Below the pieces are notes generated by a model. That model did not search any database. It saw only the letters and a list, made by a program, of their open reading frames with translations, and had not been told where the DNA came from. Position numbers and translations under genes: made by a program. A stretch of 64,000 nt of DNA from Leptospiraceae bacterium (GTDB taxonomy: Bacteria > Spirochaetota > Leptospiria > Leptospirales > Leptonemataceae), in NCBI GenBank assembly GCA_025059995.1, contig JANXCF010000007.1:1-64000 (forward strand), given 5' to 3'. The number at the start of each line of letters is the position of its first letter. Within the stretch, counting starts at the first letter, position 1. This document shows positions 35,474-44,409 of this stretch, piece after piece.

Positions 35474-35995
35474 ATGAAAACAATGAGAAAAATCGTTGTA
35501 TTATTTACCCTTTTGGGGTTTTTGAGTTATTTGTCGTTGAACTGCTATGGGAGTTTCCCCTTAGTTCGAACCGTATATAGTTTTAATGGTTCTATAGGTG
35601 GTCCGTCCAAAGCTGGTGGTGTGATTCGTTCGATTGTGATGATACTTTTTGTTATTATCCCAGTCTACGGAGTTTCTTCTTTTATTGACGTAGTAGTTTT
35701 GAACACCATTGAATTTTGGACAGGAAAAAAAATCAATATTTCGAAAATCCCCGAAAATCCTATCTTAGAAATAGAAGAACAAAATGACATGTTAGTCATT
35801 AAAGATAAGCAAAATCAAATTACTTTTTATGCTTTTCGAAATCAGCCTGGTGTGATTTTCTACAAAAATAAAAATGAATTTCGTCCTGTGTCTTATGAAA
35901 TTAAGGAAAATGTGATTTATTTAAAAGATCAAGAGAAAGTTCTGTTGAAAAAAACCTTGTCACCTCAAGAGAAAAGCTACCTAAACACTTTTTGA
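35474..35995 (+). CDS. DUF3332 lipoprotein
   Basis: A 173-residue protein from the ATG at 35474, which has AAAGGAG 8 bp upstream; the longer reading from 35417 would overlap glpK. The leader ends YLSLNC, placing the lipidated Cys at residue 24. Next come a short N-terminal GSFPLVRTVYSFNGSIGG, a hydrophobic segment (SIVMILFVIIPVYG) and VVLNTIEFWTGKK. This block is diagnostic for DUF3332 as I remember it. The C-terminal half is a beta-rich periplasmic part. Function is unknown. It is the third gene of the CBS/glpK unit. Confidence 0.8.
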   Translation: MKTMRKIVVLFTLLGFLSYLSLNCYGSFPLVRTVYSFNGSIGGPSKAGGVIRSIVMILFVIIPVYGVSSFIDVVVLNTIEFWTGKKINISKIPENPILEIEEQNDMLVIKDKQNQITFYAFRNQPGVIFYKNKNEFRPVSYEIKENVIYLKDQEKVLLKKTLSPQEKSYLNTF

Positions 35996-36004
35996 TTCTT
36001 CCTC

Positions 36005-36151
36005 ATGGATGAAGTAAAAGAAGTTCCTTCAGAAGACAAAAAAGAACAACAAAAAGAAAAACCAGAACCGATCGAAATTGATGCCAGTGAGGACACCCCT
36101 AAGAAAGAATTTATCAAAATAAGAGAAACTCAAAGCCGACCGAATGAATGA
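36005..36151 (+). CDS. 48-residue highly charged small protein
   Basis: An ATG 9 bp after the DUF3332 stop opens a 48-codon frame (MDEVKEVPSEDKKEQQ...), ending TGA at 36149-36151. It overlaps the deaminase-like gene by 8 bp (ATGAATGA). Over half of its residues are Glu, Asp, Lys or Arg and it should be disordered. The tight fit between two genes supports translation, perhaps as a coupling peptide. There is no clear ribosome site of its own and I know no family for it. Confidence 0.45.
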   Translation: MDEVKEVPSEDKKEQQKEKPEPIEIDASEDTPKKEFIKIRETQSRPNE

Positions 36152-37451
36152 TCTTTATGAAGTTCATACCCATCTATATGGTTGCTTAAAAGAAGAAGAC
36201 ATACACTGGTTGGGGAAGCGAAAATCCCCTCGCTGGCATATTTTTCGGGATTCTTACAGAAAAATCTACCAAAGAGAACCCAACTTAGAAATCCTCAATC
36301 ATTATCGTATTTGGGAAACATCAGAGCTTAATGATAAACAAAAAGAAATATTACGAACTTTTTATGTGTACGATGAAAGTAAACCTAAGGGGTTTTTGTA
36401 TTTTCAAAATTGCTTTGATTTTGTGATTTCTCTTTCCCATACAGACCCTGAGGAATTGCGCGTAATTTCTTTAAGGGTTATAGGAAATCAAAAAGAAATC
36501 TATTCTGAATATCGTATGATGTTTTCTCCTTTGGTTTCTCAAATTGAATTTGAAGAAAAAGTTCATGCTTTGATTGAGGGCTTTCAAAAAGCAGAAAAAG
36601 AGTTTTTCCCAAAAAAATCAAAATTAGTAATCTCCCTCAACCGGGAGTTTCCTCTGTATGAGTGGCAATACGAAATCCTCAAAAGCCTCAAAAACAAATA
36701 TCCAAATCAGGTTTTGGTGGGGATAGATTTTGCTGGATACGAGGAGAATGATCCTCCCAAAGAAAAACAAGCCTTCTTAGAAAAAGTCATCACTGAAAAA
36801 CAGTTTGTCGTATTATACCACGTTGGGGAAAGTTTTACCAACAAGTCTCCTTCATCGGCAATTCGCTGGATTCACGAAGTATCAAAAAATGCACATCGTT
36901 TAGGCCATTGTGTTGCCTTGGCTTATACTGAAGAACGAGTGAAGGATCAAGTTTATATAGAATCAGTTCAAGAACGAAATGATCATTTAGAGTATCTTAT
37001 GAAATTTTCGGAAACCAACCAATGGCACTATCAAGACTATTTATACCAAAAACAAAAAGAATTGTCATCAATGAACGAAAATGATTCCATTCAAATAAAA
37101 TACGAAGATAAAGAACTACGTCTTCATCGAGAATTCTGGGAGTTCGTGATCAAGGATTTAAAAACAAGAAATGTAGTGATTGAAAGTTGCCCCACATCAA
37201 ACCTGAGGATTTTGGGTTTTAGTCCTTTGAAGTTTTTTATCAATCATGGTTTGACTGTTTGTATTGGTGCTGATGACCCAGGGATTTTTTCTACTTCATT
37301 AGAAGAAGAATTCCGCTTGGCAGAAAAAATTTTACACAATAAAGAACAAGTAGAAAACCTTAAAAAAAATAATCAAACTTACAATAGTTGGAATATACAG
37401 AAACAGTGGGAAGCCTCAAACCAAAAACATGAAGACTCCAAAACCCTATGA
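36144..37451 (+). CDS. adenosine deaminase-like metal-dependent hydrolase
   Basis: A 435-residue amidohydrolase. The metal-binding HxH is in VHTHLYG (residues 7-13). Then come GIDFAGYE, YHVGES (His ligand and catalytic region), RLGHCVAL, CPTSNLRI and GADDPGIFSTSLEEEF, which holds the Asp ligands. This is the order of adenosine/AMP deaminases, which deaminate purine nucleosides or nucleotides. It is longer than standard adenosine deaminase (about 340), mainly through an N-terminal HIFRDSYRKIY region and an insert around 290-330. The substrate is uncertain. It overlaps the acyl-CoA synthetase gene by 23 bp. Confidence 0.82.
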   Translation: MNDLYEVHTHLYGCLKEEDIHWLGKRKSPRWHIFRDSYRKIYQREPNLEILNHYRIWETSELNDKQKEILRTFYVYDESKPKGFLYFQNCFDFVISLSHTDPEELRVISLRVIGNQKEIYSEYRMMFSPLVSQIEFEEKVHALIEGFQKAEKEFFPKKSKLVISLNREFPLYEWQYEILKSLKNKYPNQVLVGIDFAGYEENDPPKEKQAFLEKVITEKQFVVLYHVGESFTNKSPSSAIRWIHEVSKNAHRLGHCVALAYTEERVKDQVYIESVQERNDHLEYLMKFSETNQWHYQDYLYQKQKELSSMNENDSIQIKYEDKELRLHREFWEFVIKDLKTRNVVIESCPTSNLRILGFSPLKFFINHGLTVCIGADDPGIFSTSLEEEFRLAEKILHNKEQVENLKKNNQTYNSWNIQKQWEASNQKHEDSKTL

Positions 37452-38958
37452 GTTCAATTTGGCTCAATATATCATCGAAAAAAATCGAAATTCTCAAAAA
37501 CCTGCTTTAATTTATATCGAAAATCCAAACGAAATCATCAAATACACTTATAAAGAAGTTATCGAAATCATAGAGATGCTATCTCAAGAATTAATCCAAC
37601 ACAAAAAAAGACCTTTTTCTAAGGTTTTGCTACGTTTGCCTTCTAATCCAAATGTAATTTTTTATTTTTTTGCTTCCATCTTGGCAGGAATGATTCCAAT
37701 TCCTATTTCTCGGATGTTAACCAAACAAGAAGTTGGATTCATCATGGATGATGCTAATGTGGATTTGGTAATATGCCAAGATTTGGAGCTACCTGATAAA
37801 TTACCAGAAAAAGTAAAAGTAAAATTCATTTCGAACAAAATGGAAATCCCAAAGGTTTCTACTTATCAATCTTTTGAAACTCCCATCACCTATAGTGAAG
37901 ATCCTGCTTTTATGATCTATACTTCAGGGACGACGGGAAGACAAAAAGGAGTCATCCATGCTCAACGAAATCTCATAGGGCGAACCCCAATCCAAAACGA
38001 TTGGCTGGGAATCCAAGAAGATGATTGGGTTCTTCATTCAGGAGAACTGAACTGGACCTACACTTTGGGGGTAGGGGTTATGGATGTCTGGTCCAACTCA
38101 GCAACTTCGGTTTTAGTAGGAAGTGGAAGAAATCAACTTTCCTTGTGGACCTGGATCATGAGAAACTTTCCCATCACAATTTTTGCGACTGTTCCAAGTT
38201 TGTATCGAAGGCTTATAAAATACCATTCCCACGAAGTTTCGAAACTTTCAACAATCAGGCATTGTTTATCAGCGGGTGAAGCTCTAAAAGCTTCTTTGTG
38301 GAAAGAATGGACCGATTTAACTCAAAAGCCCCTGTATGAAGCCTTAGGAATGACGGAAATTTCTACTTATATCAGTTCGGGTCCAAAAGTTCCTACAAAA
38401 CCTGGAAGTCCCGGAAAACCCCAATCAGGGCGTAATGTCAAAATCCTATCCCTTGAGCATGATCGAGAAGCATTGCTTGGAGAAGTGGGACTTATCGCTG
38501 TTCATCGTTCTGATCAGGGTTTGATGTTAGGGTATCACAACCGCGAAGAAGAAGAGGAGTTGGTGTACCGAGGAGAATGGTTTGTTGGAGGAGATTTAGC
38601 CTATCAAGACGAAGAAGGCTATTTCTGGTTTCAAGGAAGAAACAACGATATTATAAAGTCCTTCGGTTATCGGGTTTCAGCATTAGAAGTCGAGAAAGTT
38701 TTGGAACAACATCCAGAAGTGATGGAAGTAGCTGTCTGCGAAATCCAAAAAGAAGAAAATCTGTCTTTTATTACTGCTTTTATTGTAAAAGAGCAAAATT
38801 CTAAATTATCCGAAAGTGATGTTATAGAATTTGCTAAAAATTATCTGGCTGAATACAAACTCCCACGTAAAGTGATTTTTTTAAAAGAACTTCCCCGAAA
38901 TCTATCCGGGAAAGTTCTAAAACAAGAACTGAAACAAATCTTTGACTTCAAGATATAA
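37429..38958 (+). CDS. acyl-CoA synthetase (AMP-binding family)
   Basis: A 509-residue adenylating enzyme. The phosphate-binding loop is IYTSGTTGRQKG, the adenine site is LYEALGMTEIS, and the A8/A10 motifs are GRNNDIIKSFGYRVSALEVE and LPRNLSGKVLKQEL (catalytic Lys). It activates a carboxylic acid to acyl-AMP and acyl-CoA. The HSGELNWTYTLGVGVMD stretch resembles medium-chain or benzoate-type ligases more than long-chain FadD. Its ATG lies within the preceding deaminase-like gene (23-bp overlap). Converges on a second synthetase gene. Confidence 0.9.
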   Translation: MKTPKPYEFNLAQYIIEKNRNSQKPALIYIENPNEIIKYTYKEVIEIIEMLSQELIQHKKRPFSKVLLRLPSNPNVIFYFFASILAGMIPIPISRMLTKQEVGFIMDDANVDLVICQDLELPDKLPEKVKVKFISNKMEIPKVSTYQSFETPITYSEDPAFMIYTSGTTGRQKGVIHAQRNLIGRTPIQNDWLGIQEDDWVLHSGELNWTYTLGVGVMDVWSNSATSVLVGSGRNQLSLWTWIMRNFPITIFATVPSLYRRLIKYHSHEVSKLSTIRHCLSAGEALKASLWKEWTDLTQKPLYEALGMTEISTYISSGPKVPTKPGSPGKPQSGRNVKILSLEHDREALLGEVGLIAVHRSDQGLMLGYHNREEEEELVYRGEWFVGGDLAYQDEEGYFWFQGRNNDIIKSFGYRVSALEVEKVLEQHPEVMEVAVCEIQKEENLSFITAFIVKEQNSKLSESDVIEFAKNYLAEYKLPRKVIFLKELPRNLSGKVLKQELKQIFDFKI

Positions 38959-38981
38959 AAAAAAGCAGTCCGAGACTGCTT
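38957..38981 (-). terminator. intrinsic terminator for the long-chain acyl-CoA synthetase gene
   Basis: Perfect 8-bp stem AAGCAGTC / GACTGCTT (38963-38970 and 38974-38981) with a 3-base loop. On the minus strand it is followed by a run of eight T, the classical rho-independent form, starting 1 bp after the stop of the minus-strand gene. On the plus strand the same hairpin follows the other synthetase gene but without a U tract. Confidence 0.8.
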
Positions 38982-38982
38982 G

Positions 38983-40947
38983 TTATCGTTGATACATAAG
39001 TTCGATTTCTCTTTTGAAGTGTTCTTTAATGACGGGACGTTTAAGCTTGAGGGTTCTTGTCATTTCAGTTTCTGGATCGAATTGACGAGGGACAATGTAG
39101 AATGTATCTTTGGGAATCAACTCGAAGGATTTAAAACCATTTTTAGGATTGATAATTCTTGTAATTTCGTTTCGGAAGAGCTGGCGAATCTCAGGATGTT
39201 CATTCCATTTTGAATAATCATCAGGAGCATTGGGGATTTTTTCTTTTACAAGATCAAATTTGGGAACAATCAAAACTCCTAAGGTTTTTCTTTCATCTCC
39301 AACAACTAATACTTGATCTATATATTCACTTTGCAAGAGTTTATCTTCAATGGGAACGGGTTCAACATTTTCACCACCTGCTAAAACGATGGTATCCTTA
39401 GCTCTACCAGTGAAGAATAATTGACCTCTCCAGTTGATCCTCATCAAATCCCCTGTATCAAAAAAGCCATCTTCATCAAATACAACTTTATTCAAATCAT
39501 CACGTTTATAATAGCCTAAGGTTACTTGCTCGCTTTTGATCCATAGAGTTCCTTTGGCACCCGGAATGTGTTTGACGTCATTTCCTTTTTCATCTTTGAG
39601 TTTGATTTGGTATCCATTGAGAACTGTTCCCACTGTTCCTGGTGTTGGCATATCAAAATCCCTCACTGAGATTACTCCAGAAGATTCTGTCATACCATAA
39701 CCTTCTGTGACATTGAGTCCTATTGCAGAAAGAAAGCGATCCACTACTTCTGGTAAAGCGCTTCCACCTGATAGTGAGGAACGTAATTTACCACCCAAAG
39801 CTTTTTTGATGGGAGCAAATACCTTTAGTGAAATAAGTTTTAATGGAGAAATAAGCGTTAAAATGATTAATGCTATGGTTCTATCAAGAAGATCCTTCAA
39901 AAAAGGTTTTTTTTCAATTTGAAAATCATAGCCACCGAGTATTGATTTGTTCTTATGCCAGATTTCTCCCACTTTCAAAAAGAAGAAAAAGATGCTTTGT
40001 TTTACTTTTGATTCTTTTTTGATTTTTGAAAGGATTCCATTATACAAAGATTCCCATATTCTTGGAACAGAAGGAAATGTGGTTGGTTGAAAATCCACTA
40101 AATCTTGTCTAAGATTGTGAATGTCCGTAATCATAAAAGGTATTGGAAAGTATAAGAATGTGTATTCAACAATTTGTTCGAAAGCATGCCAGGGTGGTAA
40201 AAGGCTTAGAGCTGTATCACTTTCTCGTAATTCCAATTTTGCTAGACTATTTCTTGCCGAGGCTATCCAACCATTTTGTGTTAACATCACTCCTTTGGGA
40301 GTTCCCGTGGTTCCGCTTGTGTAGATCAATACTGACATCTCATGAGGATCTAGCTCTGAGTTAAGCCTTCTTACAAAATCAGGATCCTTTTCTAGGACTT
40401 TTTGTCCTTTTTTCATAATCGCTTCATAAACAGATTTACTATCTCCTTTCAATAAGTAATACTTATCATCTTCCAAAATAAAGATGTTTTCTTTTCGAAG
40501 TGTGGGTAGGTCTTGTAGCAAAGAAGTTAGCTTTTCATAAGTTTTATGGTTTTGTACTATCGCAAATTTGGCTTCGGAATGGTTAGTGATGTATATAATA
40601 TCATCAATTGTAACATCTGTAGCTCTGGGGACGCAAACTCCACCTGCTGTAATGATACCTACATTCGTTAACATCCAATGGTTGGAGTTATCACACAAGA
40701 ATAAGACTTTGTCTCCTTTTTGAAGTCCTACTTCTCGAAGACCTGAGGCTATTTCTTCTACCATTCTTCTCATTTCAGAGAAAGAATATCCATCAATAGT
40801 TCCATCTCCTCTTCTTCGAAGGAAACTTTTTCGCTCTGGATACATAGACTCAGCTCGTAAATATAGTTCATAAAATGTTCTTGGTTCACTAATCTTGTAT
40901 TCTGTTATAATAGTTGAATCTTTTGTTTTAAGTTTAGTTTGTGCCAT
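38983..40947 (-). CDS. long-chain acyl-CoA synthetase
   Basis: The protein has 654 residues from the ATG at 40947 (MAQTKLKTK), chosen because AAGGAGG precedes it; the reading from 40983 has no such site. Motifs are the P-loop IYTSGTTGTPKGVML, TEGYGMTESSG, DEDGFFDTGDL, GRAKDTIVLAGGENVEP and a C-terminal TRTLKLKRPVI with the catalytic Lys region. The size and the linker between P-loop and adenine site fit FAA1/FadD15-type long-chain ligases (AMP-forming). These supply acyl-CoA for phospholipid synthesis or beta-oxidation at the inner membrane. Divergent from dps across 317 bp. Confidence 0.92.
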   Translation of the reverse strand: MAQTKLKTKDSTIITEYKISEPRTFYELYLRAESMYPERKSFLRRRGDGTIDGYSFSEMRRMVEEIASGLREVGLQKGDKVLFLCDNSNHWMLTNVGIITAGGVCVPRATDVTIDDIIYITNHSEAKFAIVQNHKTYEKLTSLLQDLPTLRKENIFILEDDKYYLLKGDSKSVYEAIMKKGQKVLEKDPDFVRRLNSELDPHEMSVLIYTSGTTGTPKGVMLTQNGWIASARNSLAKLELRESDTALSLLPPWHAFEQIVEYTFLYFPIPFMITDIHNLRQDLVDFQPTTFPSVPRIWESLYNGILSKIKKESKVKQSIFFFFLKVGEIWHKNKSILGGYDFQIEKKPFLKDLLDRTIALIILTLISPLKLISLKVFAPIKKALGGKLRSSLSGGSALPEVVDRFLSAIGLNVTEGYGMTESSGVISVRDFDMPTPGTVGTVLNGYQIKLKDEKGNDVKHIPGAKGTLWIKSEQVTLGYYKRDDLNKVVFDEDGFFDTGDLMRINWRGQLFFTGRAKDTIVLAGGENVEPVPIEDKLLQSEYIDQVLVVGDERKTLGVLIVPKFDLVKEKIPNAPDDYSKWNEHPEIRQLFRNEITRIINPKNGFKSFELIPKDTFYIVPRQFDPETEMTRTLKLKRPVIKEHFKREIELMYQR

Positions 40948-41054
40948 ACACTCCTCCTTGAATTTTGAAATATTACATTTCAATGAAAAAAGAAAAAAGA
41001 CTATTCCTATAAAAAAATAATTTCTTTCTTATGTTGATAAAAATTTTTTTTGAA

Positions 41055-41220
41055 TTAGAATTTAGTAGTATAAAAATGTAAAAAAGAAAAATCAAATAAA
41101 ATGACTATTTATAATGTTAATAGTTTGAGTCATTTTAGCGATGAATTCATGATATTATTCGTTTAGAATTTATCTAAATTTTTTTAAATTCTAAATAGTG
41201 TAAATTTTATCGATTAGAAT
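41055..41220. promoter_or_regulatory. dps regulatory region with repeated TTAGAAT sites
   Basis: The 317-bp gap between the synthetase and dps starts has no gene. It holds a 17-mer TTTAGAATTTATCTAAA (41162-41178), nearly the same as the palindrome before the sigma gene. It also has an inverted copy TAAATTCTAAA (41185-41195) that pairs perfectly with 41162-41172, and two further TTAGAAT half-sites (41055-41061 and 41214-41220). A TATTAT at 41153-41158 could be a -10 box. Dps genes are PerR or Fur targets in several bacteria, so an operator of that type is likely. Confidence 0.5.
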
Positions 41221-41264
41221 AAAAATTTATTGATTTTTTATTGAAGTTTGATTCATTGTTATCC

Positions 41265-41735
41265 ATGAAAAAGATCAACATAGGCATAAAAGAAGAATCA
41301 CGAGAAAAAGTGGTCGAAATTCTTAAGCGTTTGTTGGCTGATACTTACTTTTTGTATTTTAAAACCCATAGTTATCACTGGAATGTAACGGGTCCGATGT
41401 TTCAGCAACTACACGATATGTTCATGCAGCAATACACGGAGCTCTGGAATACCATCGACTTAATTGCAGAAAGAATTCGATCTTTAGGGGAATATGCGCC
41501 TTACTCTTATAGTGAATTGGCAAAATTGACTACAATAAAAGAAGATGAAGGTGTCCCTAAGGCGGAGAAAATGGTTCAGAATTTAGTCGAAGATCACGAA
41601 AAGGTTATACGATACATAAGAGAAAACTTTGCCATTGTCGAAGAATCAAACGATGAAGCAACCATAGATCTTCTTACTCAAAGATTGGATGTCCACGAAA
41701 AAACAGCTTGGATGTTGAGGGTCATTTTAGAATAA
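41265..41735 (+). CDS. dps: Dps family ferritin-like DNA-binding protein
   Basis: A 156-residue protein from the ATG at 41265 (MKKINIG); the TTG at 41241 is less likely. It is a four-helix ferritin fold: [50 protein letters not shown]. The intersubunit ferroxidase residues are the His of SYHWN, the His of QLHDMF and the D and E of TIDLIAE. The N-terminal tail is short with several Lys/Arg. Twelve subunits store iron and protect DNA from peroxide. Its own upstream region carries the operator-like repeats described separately. No terminator hairpin is obvious after it. Confidence 0.93.
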   Translation: MKKINIGIKEESREKVVEILKRLLADTYFLYFKTHSYHWNVTGPMFQQLHDMFMQQYTELWNTIDLIAERIRSLGEYAPYSYSELAKLTTIKEDEGVPKAEKMVQNLVEDHEKVIRYIRENFAIVEESNDEATIDLLTQRLDVHEKTAWMLRVILE

Positions 41736-41800
41736 AAAATTTTAGGGGATAATTTTATTTCCGTCTCTAAAGTTACGATATAGTTCAAAGGGGTAAAATT

Positions 41801-42916
41801 ATGAAAAAGCTTTTAGTTGTTTTCACTCTCATTTTAAGTTTTACTTCTCTGGTTCCAAGTGATAAAAGAGAAATTATCGAGTTTTATGAAAAGCTTTATG
41901 ATAGGTTAGAAAAGGATTTGGAAAATGGTAGTTTGCAGGAAAAGCTGAATGCTATTCACTACATGGCATCTTTGAGGAGATTCCGTTTTGTTCGACCTTT
42001 ATCAAGGGAATTACTAAGGGGATTAGACGATCCCCAATACCGAAAAATGGCAACCTTTGATCCTTATGTAAAATCAGCAATTGCTCACGCTTTAGGAGAA
42101 ATTGGCAGAAAAGAAGCAATACCTCCTCTTGCGAAAGCCTTAGAAATCGTAGGGAAAATTATTGAAGAAGAGCGAAAGCTTTATCAAGACAACATAGCCA
42201 AAGCTCAACAAACCCAATCCCCAGAGTTATTTTATGAAAGAAATGAAATTGCTCCTGCGATGTTGTCTGATAAGTACATATTTCCTACCTCTCCAGAAGC
42301 AGCGTGGTCAATCGCCGATGATTTCAAGAAATTCATTGCTATCAATTTGTCCGATGAATGGGTTCTGGTTCGAATGAGGGGTTATAACTATGTGAATTTG
42401 GCTTTTTTTATCATCCAAGCTATAGGAAATATCCGTTCATTCGAAGGAGTTGATCCAATTGCTCCTTTCTTAAGTCACCCCTATAAAGATTTACGTCTTT
42501 CTACTGCTTTGGCGTTGGCAAAGATTGGAAGTCCCAAAGCCATTGAAATTTTGGAGAAACGATATCAAGAGGAAACCGACGACCAAGTGAAGGCTCGTAT
42601 CGCATTTGCTATTTTATTTAATGATAACACAAAAGGACAGTATTATCGTGCATTGATGCAATTTTTGAGGCATCCCGATCCTATAGTAAGGTACGATGTT
42701 GCTTCAGCTTTTCGTGAACTTTCTTTAGGTGAGTCTTATTATGAACTTTCAGATGCATTTTTGATTGAAGATAATCCTATTGTGAAAAAAGTGCTCCAAC
42801 AGGCGATCAACAATGCTTATATGGACAATTTATTCCCGCCAAATCCTATCTTGGATACAGGACCAACAAGAATTTGGATCTATGGTGATCCATACGCCCC
42901 CAAAGAACCAAAATGA
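41801..42916 (+). CDS. exported HEAT-repeat protein
   Basis: A 371-residue protein with a signal peptide (KKLLVVFTLILSFTSLVPS|D). The body consists of HEAT/PBS-lyase-like helical repeats: VKSAIAHALGEIGRKEAIPPLAKALE, HPYKDLRLSTALALAKIGSPKAIEIL, DDQVKARIAFAILF and PDPIVRYDVASAFRELSLGES. Such solenoids bind other proteins; in leptospires they are common in the envelope and have no assigned role. A GGGG site precedes the ATG. The SH3-like gene begins within its last 35 bp, so both are probably made together. Confidence 0.8.
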   Translation: MKKLLVVFTLILSFTSLVPSDKREIIEFYEKLYDRLEKDLENGSLQEKLNAIHYMASLRRFRFVRPLSRELLRGLDDPQYRKMATFDPYVKSAIAHALGEIGRKEAIPPLAKALEIVGKIIEEERKLYQDNIAKAQQTQSPELFYERNEIAPAMLSDKYIFPTSPEAAWSIADDFKKFIAINLSDEWVLVRMRGYNYVNLAFFIIQAIGNIRSFEGVDPIAPFLSHPYKDLRLSTALALAKIGSPKAIEILEKRYQEETDDQVKARIAFAILFNDNTKGQYYRALMQFLRHPDPIVRYDVASAFRELSLGESYYELSDAFLIEDNPIVKKVLQQAINNAYMDNLFPPNPILDTGPTRIWIYGDPYAPKEPK

Positions 42917-43577
42917 GAAATCCAAAAAGATCAATTTTGCTCTATCCCTTTTTTTCTTTTTCTTAGGTTATCTTTCCATTTTTGCAGAAGAAAAAGAAAA
43001 ATATGTTATTCGTAATTTTGCGATTTTACGAACCAATCCGTCAACTTATGCTTTTGAAGTTTCCATTTTGAAGTTTGGGGAAAAAGTAGAAGTCATAAAA
43101 AAAACTCCAACTCCAACGAGAATCGGTAGTGTTGAAGACTATTGGTATTTTGTAAAAACCCAAAGAGGCTATTTAGGTTGGGTATTTGGAGCATTTTTGG
43201 GAAATACTTTAACTCAACAAAATATCACAGTGGATACAAAAAAAATCGAAGAAATCCTTTTAGGTGTGTGGTGGGAAGTGGATGATAAAGATCAAACGCG
43301 TTTTCGCAGTATTGAATTTTTGTTAGAAGATGATAAATCTCCAGAGCAAAAAAGCAAAAAGTTTATATATAAAAATCACGGGAAAAAACTGAAAGAAGGA
43401 AGGTTCGAAGTTCTAAATACAGGTGAAATTCAATTTCATCCTGTTTTACCTATTGGAGATGTGGCAACTCTATATGAGGTCCTCAATGATTATCGAATGG
43501 TTTTACGGAAAAACGAAAAAGAAGTATATTTCAAAAAGGCGAAAACGAACATCATAGAAGCAAACCAAAATAACTAA
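42882..43577 (+). CDS. exported SH3-like domain protein
   Basis: About 231 residues from the ATG at 42882 (MVIHTPP), the start nearest to the leader. No start codon occurs between it and the hydrophobic stretch INFALSLFFFFLGYLSIFAEE, so the n-region is long. After cleavage, residues about 45-110 resemble a bacterial SH3 domain (YVIRNFAILRTNPS, FGEKVEVIKKTPTP, YWYFVKTQRGYLGWVFGAFL). These bind peptidoglycan or proteins in the periplasm. The rest forms a lipocalin-like beta segment (LLGVWWEVDD, FRSIEFLLEDD). Genes on both sides overlap or touch, so it belongs to an operon running from 41801 to about 46975. Confidence 0.7.
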   Translation: MVIHTPPKNQNEKSKKINFALSLFFFFLGYLSIFAEEKEKYVIRNFAILRTNPSTYAFEVSILKFGEKVEVIKKTPTPTRIGSVEDYWYFVKTQRGYLGWVFGAFLGNTLTQQNITVDTKKIEEILLGVWWEVDDKDQTRFRSIEFLLEDDKSPEQKSKKFIYKNHGKKLKEGRFEVLNTGEIQFHPVLPIGDVATLYEVLNDYRMVLRKNEKEVYFKKAKTNIIEANQNN

Positions 43578-43581
43578 AATA

Positions 43582-44409
43582 ATGATCGATAGAAATATTC
43601 AAAAGAAAATCCATTGGTTTTTGTCTGAAATTGATGATAGTTCTGATAAACCACAATCACAAAAAGAGATCACACTTTTAAAGTTTTTACAAATCTGCAA
43701 AGTAGCTCCGCGAAGAGAAATCGAAGAAACAATACAAAAAAAAGAAGTTCTTGTAAATGGAATACCCATCACGGAACTCAACTATAAAATCAAAACAAGT
43801 GATTTGGTTCTTTACAAAGGGAAAAGAGTATCTTTAAACAAAAATAATCTTTACTTGGCTATCAATAAACCAAAAGGATACTTTACAAAAAGATCAAGAG
43901 AGAAAAATATCTTTCAACTCTTACCAGAAACCTATTCTAAAAAGAAACTCTATCTTGCTGATGAATTAGATCAAAATTCAAGGGGATTGGTGGTTTTATC
44001 GACAGATGTTTTTTTCGTAAAACAAATTCGAGATGCCCGCTATAAAGTGATGAAAAAGTATTACGTACAGTTGGACAATCCTATTGTTTCTATGGATAGA
44101 AATTTACTTATGGGTAGAGGATTGAAAATCCAAAATCAAAGATATAAATTTTTATCAATTGTGAATCGAGATCCCGAGAAACACATCTACGAAATTTCAC
44201 TATATACAGAGAGAGGAAACTTGCGTAAGGTTTTCGAAGAACTCTTTTATGAAGTAAAGGATCTCTACCGTTTCGCTATCGGAGAATTAAATATCGAACA
44301 AACGAAATTGCCCGAAGGTCACTATTGGGAGTTTGAACCATCCATCATTTGGAAAAATACTCCCGAAGCAAATTACTTATTCGAACTCTATCAGCGTATC
44401 TTTGATTAA
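43582..44409 (+). CDS. RsuA/RluB-type pseudouridine synthase
   Basis: The 275-residue protein has an N-terminal S4 domain (about 35-85, LLKFLQICKVAPRREIEETIQKKEVLVNG) and an RsuA-type catalytic domain (LAINKPKGYFT, FQLLPETYSKKKLYLADELD). The catalytic Asp sits in DELDQNSRGLVVLSTD, where most members have GRLDxxTxGLLLLT. The Asp is kept but the Gly and Arg before it are changed, which may alter activity. The tail (RFAIGELNIEQTKLPEGHYWE) is that of RluB/RsuA. It would isomerise a uridine in ribosomal RNA; the target is unknown. Its stop overlaps the MBOAT start by one base. Confidence 0.82.
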   Translation: MIDRNIQKKIHWFLSEIDDSSDKPQSQKEITLLKFLQICKVAPRREIEETIQKKEVLVNGIPITELNYKIKTSDLVLYKGKRVSLNKNNLYLAINKPKGYFTKRSREKNIFQLLPETYSKKKLYLADELDQNSRGLVVLSTDVFFVKQIRDARYKVMKKYYVQLDNPIVSMDRNLLMGRGLKIQNQRYKFLSIVNRDPEKHIYEISLYTERGNLRKVFEELFYEVKDLYRFAIGELNIEQTKLPEGHYWEFEPSIIWKNTPEANYLFELYQRIFD

